Under the pieces are notes generated by a model. It worked only from the letters and a program-made list of their open reading frames with translations. It was not told the DNA's origin and ran no database searches. Below are positions 58,906 to 64,000 of a stretch of DNA of 64,000 bases, piece by piece (the first letter of the stretch is position 1; the number at the start of each line of letters is the position of its first letter). Source of the DNA: Deroplatys truncata. Lineage: Eukaryota; Arthropoda; Insecta; Mantodea; Mantidae. The position numbers and the translations under genes were made by a program. The stretch covers positions 70,938,557 to 71,002,556 of the forward strand of contig CM060987.1 in assembly GCA_030765065.1 (NCBI GenBank). Direction: 5' to 3'.

Positions 58906-60240
58906 TAGCTAAGCCTATATCTCAAAGTCGTGTAAAAGGCAAAATTTTTCTTTTAAAGAATATTAACGCGTCATTAAATAAAGAAAAGAATTACTGCACA
59001 TTTTTAATGTTTGGTTTCAAGCTATTGTGTTATATTTTCTTTCAAAGTTTACGCATGGCAAAATTAAAGAATGGCGTTCATGTTAAAAAGCGTCCTAACA
59101 TCCGTAGTCTTGTTCGTTAAAATTTTTTTTGCGCGGAAATTTCCATACAAGCTTAAAAAGTGTGTTTTTTATCAGTTCTTTGAGGGCTATTTTCTAGTCG
59201 ACACAAATGCACGCATAAAAAAAAAGCCCAAACCGCAATAAAAGTCGTAAAGTAAAACGAAGCTTAGCTATACTGCGTTTTTTGAAGCAGGTCAAAACAA
59301 CACTAAATAAAGCTCTGTATGCTAAATAAAAGAAGAATTCCCCTCGGAAGAACGAGGAGATGGAGCAGTTACGAACATTTTTTTTTCTTCAAAACATTAA
59401 CATGTTAACAAAATGCAATTAAATATATTATTAATCAATTCTATTTAATCTAAAATGTAAAAGTTATCCCCTTAGTCCCCTGCGATTAATGAGATTTCAA
59501 AAAACGCTTTTTGACTCGAGCATTGTGATTTACCACACTGGTTCAGAAGCCACCTTCACAATTATTGGCAAGTTTATTAGATTTTAAGGTGACAGCTAGA
59601 AAATTAACATTTTCATATTTAATATTAAACCTTTGGTAGTTGAAATATATGAAATTGAAATATAATTTATGAAATATGTCTCGATTTCGCCGATTAGGGT
59701 CCAAGTGGAAAGGTATACTTGGTAAGCTGTCACAGCCTTCTTCAGAACACTTTCAGGGATTGGCAGAGAGACCGTTTGGACACGTGACCGAAGTGCTAAC
59801 TAGGATATCAGCTAGAGTGGTTTCTCGATCTCGTGCCCAAAGAAAGAGCAGCTTCACAAAATATGCCATGCCTATGGTGAATGACTTTTGCGAAAGTTAG
59901 TATTTATTTAAATATTGGTAAAGAGTATACTATACATTTCACAACTGATCCACTACTTCACCATTCAGCATGCATGAGGGCGATAATATTACTTGTTGGG
60001 TGGTTTTGTAAATAATATATTTTTCAGGACAACTCGCACAACTGCTCAGTGACCGCTTGCTTTCATCGTTGACATGATGATTAATTACTGTCCGTCGGAT
60101 GTTTCCATTTTAGGATATTGAGTGGCCACGAATAAGGGTTTTACTGCAGTGTTGAGGACTTCATCGAAACATACCCAAATAGGTGAGCAGGAACGAATGA
60201 CAGAAGTAATATTGCAAGTGTGTACTACCAGGATTTAAGA
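58906..60240. other. no supported gene
   Basis: A 74-codon basic frame at 59676-59900 (MSRFRRLGSKWKGILGKLSQ at its start) ends close to a GTTAGT that could be a splice donor. It resembles no family I know and may be chance. Confidence 0.45.
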
Positions 60241-61243
60241 TAACGCGAGAGCCAAGAAACTACGAACCGGCTGCGCGGTGTTTTTCCACTGGGCATGTGG
60301 AAACATGATAACGCACTGCTGCTATAAACAAGGTCACGCTGTTGATGTGGATTCGCTCTGTAGTGTGAAGTGCAGCATTGAGTTAACGGTGATGTAATGT
60401 AGTTCAGTTATTACGGGTTATTATTTTGTCCTGTGCTTAGTCACAAAGTATATTACGGCTCAGTATATGTTTTCTACTGCACAGCGTGTATTTATGATTC
60501 GTATGTGTTACCTCAGACAATTCATTAAATTTCAGGTCACAGGACGTGTTCAGGCTAAGAAACCTGACAAACCTAATATTGTTCATGAAGTACCCCTTCA
60601 AGTCGAAAAAATTGGTGTATCGTGCGCCATGAGCAGAGAAAGAGTTATAGGGCATTTTTTTCGAGTCAGCGGTTGACGCCCCTATATACGTGCATACAAT
60701 TTTGCCCCCCCCCCGTTTTTTTTTTTTTTTTTTTTTAGAGAACAGTGGACAGTGGCGGACAGTGAGCGTTATTTTGCCTTTTTTCAACAAGACTTTGGAA
60801 CAGCTCATACGGCAATAATTTGATGAGAACAATTGAAAGTGTGTTTGAGGACAATTATTAGTAGAGATTTCTGGCCCCCTCGGTCCCCCGAGCTATTTCT
60901 ATCTCTGGGGTACCTAACTTAAAACATAAAGTGTACAAGACAAACCCATACATCCTGGAAGAACTAAAACAAAATGTCCGCCAGGAAATTGTCAGCATTT
61001 CTCAACGTGAGCTACGGCGAGTGCTGGACAGTTTCCTAAAGAGGTGCCAAAAAGGTAAGGACGGTGGCCACTTTCAGCATCTCCTTTCATAAAGTTGGTA
61101 AGTAAAGCCTTTAAAAGATTTTAAAAATGTTGTATGGTTTCATCCGCGCCTTTCTATGATAGCGGCAGACGGCAAAGAGCGCTGAGGACGCGGACAGGCA
61201 AAACACCGCGCAGCCGGTTCGTAGTTCTTTGAATGTCTCTGTA
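60241..61243 (+). mobile_element. IS630/Tc1/mariner-superfamily transposon remnant, 1.0 kb
   Basis: Inverted ends share ACTACGAACCGGCTGCGCGG followed by TGTTTT, exact over at least 26 bases (60259-60285 and 61200-61226), with looser similarity outward to TA at each side. The interior holds a decayed, internally shortened transposase on the plus strand. It is a different family from the 18.2-kb element: both the end sequences and the N-terminus differ. Confidence 0.88.
60467..61092 (+). pseudogene. broken DDE transposase of the 60.2-kb element
   Basis: Starts MFSTAQRVFMIRMCYLR, the helix-turn-helix entry of insect transposases of this kind, then jumps to KFQVTGRVQAKKPDKPNIVH and VEKIGVSCAMSRERVIGHFF just before the second catalytic region. 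A C10-G-T21 tract at 60705-60736 sits where the QQDG region should follow; only a GTAHTA-like trace remains. The third region reads WPPRSP with the following LSPxDFFLW damaged. The C-terminus is well kept: NPYILEELKQNVRQEIVSIS, QRELRRVLDSFLKRCQKG, HFQHLLS and a stop at 61090. The part holding the first aspartate is deleted, so it cannot be active. Confidence 0.85.
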
Positions 61244-62462
61244 TTTTATAAAGAAGAATCCTGTAACTACTGCTATGCTACCAATGCCTGCATTCAGAAA
61301 TCGAAATAGTTCTTTACACGATAATACCAAGATAAGTTAATCATTTTTGCTTATTGATGTTATTTGACCATATACGTATTAATGAATAGGGTAGGACTGC
61401 GTTACAAATTCACATTATGCAAATTACACGGGATTTGTGAGAATAGAACTGGGATCTCCAGATAATCAATTAGGAATCCTAACTGCTAAAAGTGTCAAGA
61501 TAAGATGTAGAACTGTTAGTAAGGTAATTCATAGTCATTACCTCATGATACCCATAGGCTAAAACTAACATTAGCCTGCCAGAATTGCTCAGAAGAGTAT
61601 CTGAACGGTGGTTCTAACACCTCGCTTACCAGACACAATAAAAGATCAACTGAAAATAACGGCAATTTAATATAATGGTGTATAAGGAGCAACATGATAC
61701 AAATGACATTTACATTTATTTTATTTTTATTCACTTTTTGCGTCTATATGTGTAGTATGTTAAACTTTTACTCAGGATTGTGAGGTTTAGTTGCTTTGAA
61801 ACTTGGTAGACTATTTGGTATAACAATTCTTTAAGGGGGGTTATGTGGGAACTACTAGCATAACACATTTTATGTGAATAATGGTTTTGGCAAGTCCTCT
61901 GTCTCTCATCTAGAAAATTGCGATAGGATGACTGAATATTTAGCACGGACGTTTTCATCACCGCTTCATGCACCCACGTCAATTTTATATACGTTACAAT
62001 TTTGGATTTTTATTTTGTGTTCTATCATTTCTTGGAGAACATTATTCATAAGGAGCGGGTAGGGTTTGTACAATATTAAGCCTATTATTCTCAGATTCTT
62101 ACCAATACCGCAGGAAAAAGTGTTGTTTTACAGGTTTTGAAAATATGAGCGAGAGACTGACTCCGCAGTTAGCATAAACTGAGCGAAGCTGCGGTTTCAG
62201 CTACTACTAAAGTGGTGTTCTTTAGGACGAATGACTTGGATGCGCAGAAAAAGGTTACGCCCGCGAAAAACTTCATGGCCGATCATATTTAAGTATCCTA
62301 TTAACCTGTACGTTACGCAATTTTAGCTAAGTGTTTTCAAAGTTTTTTGTTCATTTTATTAAATTAAGGTTCTCAGAATTGTCCTTACTTGTGTGCGTGT
62401 TAGGAATTCCCGCGAGCATCGTTGAATGTTGGTTGACAGTCTTGAGAGGAATGCTGCTCTCT

Positions 62463-62494
<32 letters not shown>

Positions 62495-64000
62495 GCGCGT
62501 GCATTGGTCTTGTCACCTTCTGCTTTTCTTTGTGTGCGTTTGTACTTTTCTCTCCAATATTGCGTTCAAATGAACTGTATGTAACTGTTTGTGTAATTAT
62601 GCTCTGAAATATCCATAATATGCAAAATAAATAATGCTCTTTATGACTTAAAATTTACAAAAATATGCAACAATGGCCTAATAATATTGAGGTAAAATAT
62701 CAGTTGTAAAATAAATTAGGGAGTTTATGACAGTGAAGTGTTCAAGAATAAAATGCAAATGAGAAGCAAGCTAAACTATGGAATTTGATATTGTAGTTTG
62801 CTTTTACTTCAGTTTTTGAGCCCAGAATTGCAATATTCCATGAATACCTTGTGCACATTTTAAAATAAAGATAACCTGTTGTCAACCAACTACATTTTGT
62901 GCTTCGAATCATTGGAATAGAATACAATGTATGTAATCTTTCATTTACACTGTTTATTTATTCTACTTTTTTCTAACACATCACACAGTTTACAATACCA
63001 TCCGTCGAAAACACTCTCTTACCATATTGAGATACGAACTGTCTTAATTTTACTTGAATGTCTTGTTTCGCTTTAAGACATTTTTTCTGCTACACACACT
63101 TCCGACTTAACAAGATTCAGTGAGACACTTGTCTGCTTTCCGGTGTCCAAATCATAAAGGGCAGGGTTAAATAGCTACATGCTTGTAGTGTAACAACAGG
63201 CTACTCAAACTCATGATACATAAGGGCACAGTCCATTTAGTGAATTCAGACGAAATAAAGAAGGAAGGCGAATTTCTAGCATTTTCGAAGGAACAAAAAG
63301 TGCTATATGTAATTCTGGAAATTAACAAACAGAAGAAAAATTGCATGAGAATAAGTTCTTTATTTCTTGAAAGAGTGAAAATATAACGAATGTGACGATT
63401 TACTTACTGAAATGTGCTCCGTCAGAAAGAAATTCCATATTATATGCATTAATATTACAGCATATTACTATAATTCCATTATTTTTTCATGGCAAGCATT
63501 TGTGTGTATATAATATATATTTATTTAATTAAATAACCTATCAGTATTACAAAAAGAATGTATGCTCCATCCTGAAAATTCTAACTAGTAAATATCATTG
63601 TAATAAATAGGCATCTGCTGTTATGTTCATAAATAAATTCTATTGTTCAGATATATCGCCCTATTCTGAAGGATTCTTTCATCTGTCTTCAACTTTTTAA
63701 AACGAAGTTTCTGCTTGAAGAAAAGTATCGAGAATCTACAGTGGGAGTAGTCATTTGTGAAAGCTGGAAGCTTTTTAATACCTCAAAGTTTCAACAAGTT
63801 TACCTTTTAATTCCGAAGTTTACTTGGATTTTTCAGAGCAGTCTCTTTTTGATATTATGATTAACGCCAGTTGATGGAGACAAATTATGTGGTAGCTGGG
63901 CTAATTAAGTCGCTAGGTTCGTTCCGAATGCTCAAAGCAGTTGATCTCTATCCTTTGGATGGTTGTCCGGTGTATCCATCATAAGAAATGAAGTGAGAGA
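61244..64000. other. no recognised gene
   Basis: AT-rich to the window end. Apart from a CT microsatellite near 62456, I see only chance frames of 60-83 codons. Confidence 0.5.
62456..62494. repeat. (CT)n microsatellite, interrupted
   Basis: CT repeats broken by two CG-containing units (ctcgctcg), ending at gcgcgt. Confidence 0.95.

Noticed and set aside
59676..59900. 74-codon basic open frame ending near a possible splice donor
   Set aside because: No recognisable domain, no paired acceptor or next exon that I can see, and the length is within chance expectation for this much DNA.

Overview
This window looks like a repeat-rich, gene-poor stretch of an insect (arthropod) nuclear genome. It is AT-rich, has no long conserved coding sequence, and carries decayed transposons of types common in insects: a mariner, a Tc1-like element, two further IS630/Tc1/mariner-superfamily elements, a PIF/Harbinger element, a non-LTR retrotransposon (LINE) and several tRNA-derived SINEs. 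I cannot name the species. No host protein-coding exon, functional tRNA, rRNA or CRISPR array can be supported. Nearly all short open frames are chance or transposon debris.

Layout. 1-9.5 kb: a (CT)n microsatellite, long featureless AT-rich DNA, a tRNA-like sequence at 4273, and the first copies of a short element called family R here. 9.5-16 kb: a SINE, several R copies, a 4-unit tandem array of about 141 bp at 14.3 kb that lies in the longest open frame (296 codons), and a 480-bp MITE with long inverted repeats. 18-27 kb: four DNA transposons, each with paired inverted ends and a broken transposase (18174-19448 with a DUF4817-like N-terminus; Tc1-like 20619-21512; PIF/Harbinger 22860-24035; mariner 26008-27260), with S-family SINEs between them. 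28-31 kb: four tRNA-derived SINEs. 34-37.5 kb: a 3.1-kb LINE on the minus strand inserted into an R copy, with a target-site duplication. 43.5-44.1 kb: a second long SINE.

45.4-56.1 kb: two consecutive 5356-bp units that look identical. The junctions lie inside three R copies (a, b, c), and the middle copy is a precise c/a hybrid with a 31-bp exchange tract. This is the expected product of unequal crossing-over between two R elements, unless the assembly made it. 56-64 kb: more R copies, a fourth Tc1/mariner-superfamily remnant at 60.2 kb, and featureless sequence.

Nothing here works as a genetic pathway. The window records successive insertions, nesting, decay and recombination. The parts most worth following are the R family, whose inverted repeat is flush at one end and inboard at the other, the NAHR-type duplication, and the multiple-of-three tandem array. 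No undescribed biological system with a function can be claimed from the sequence alone.
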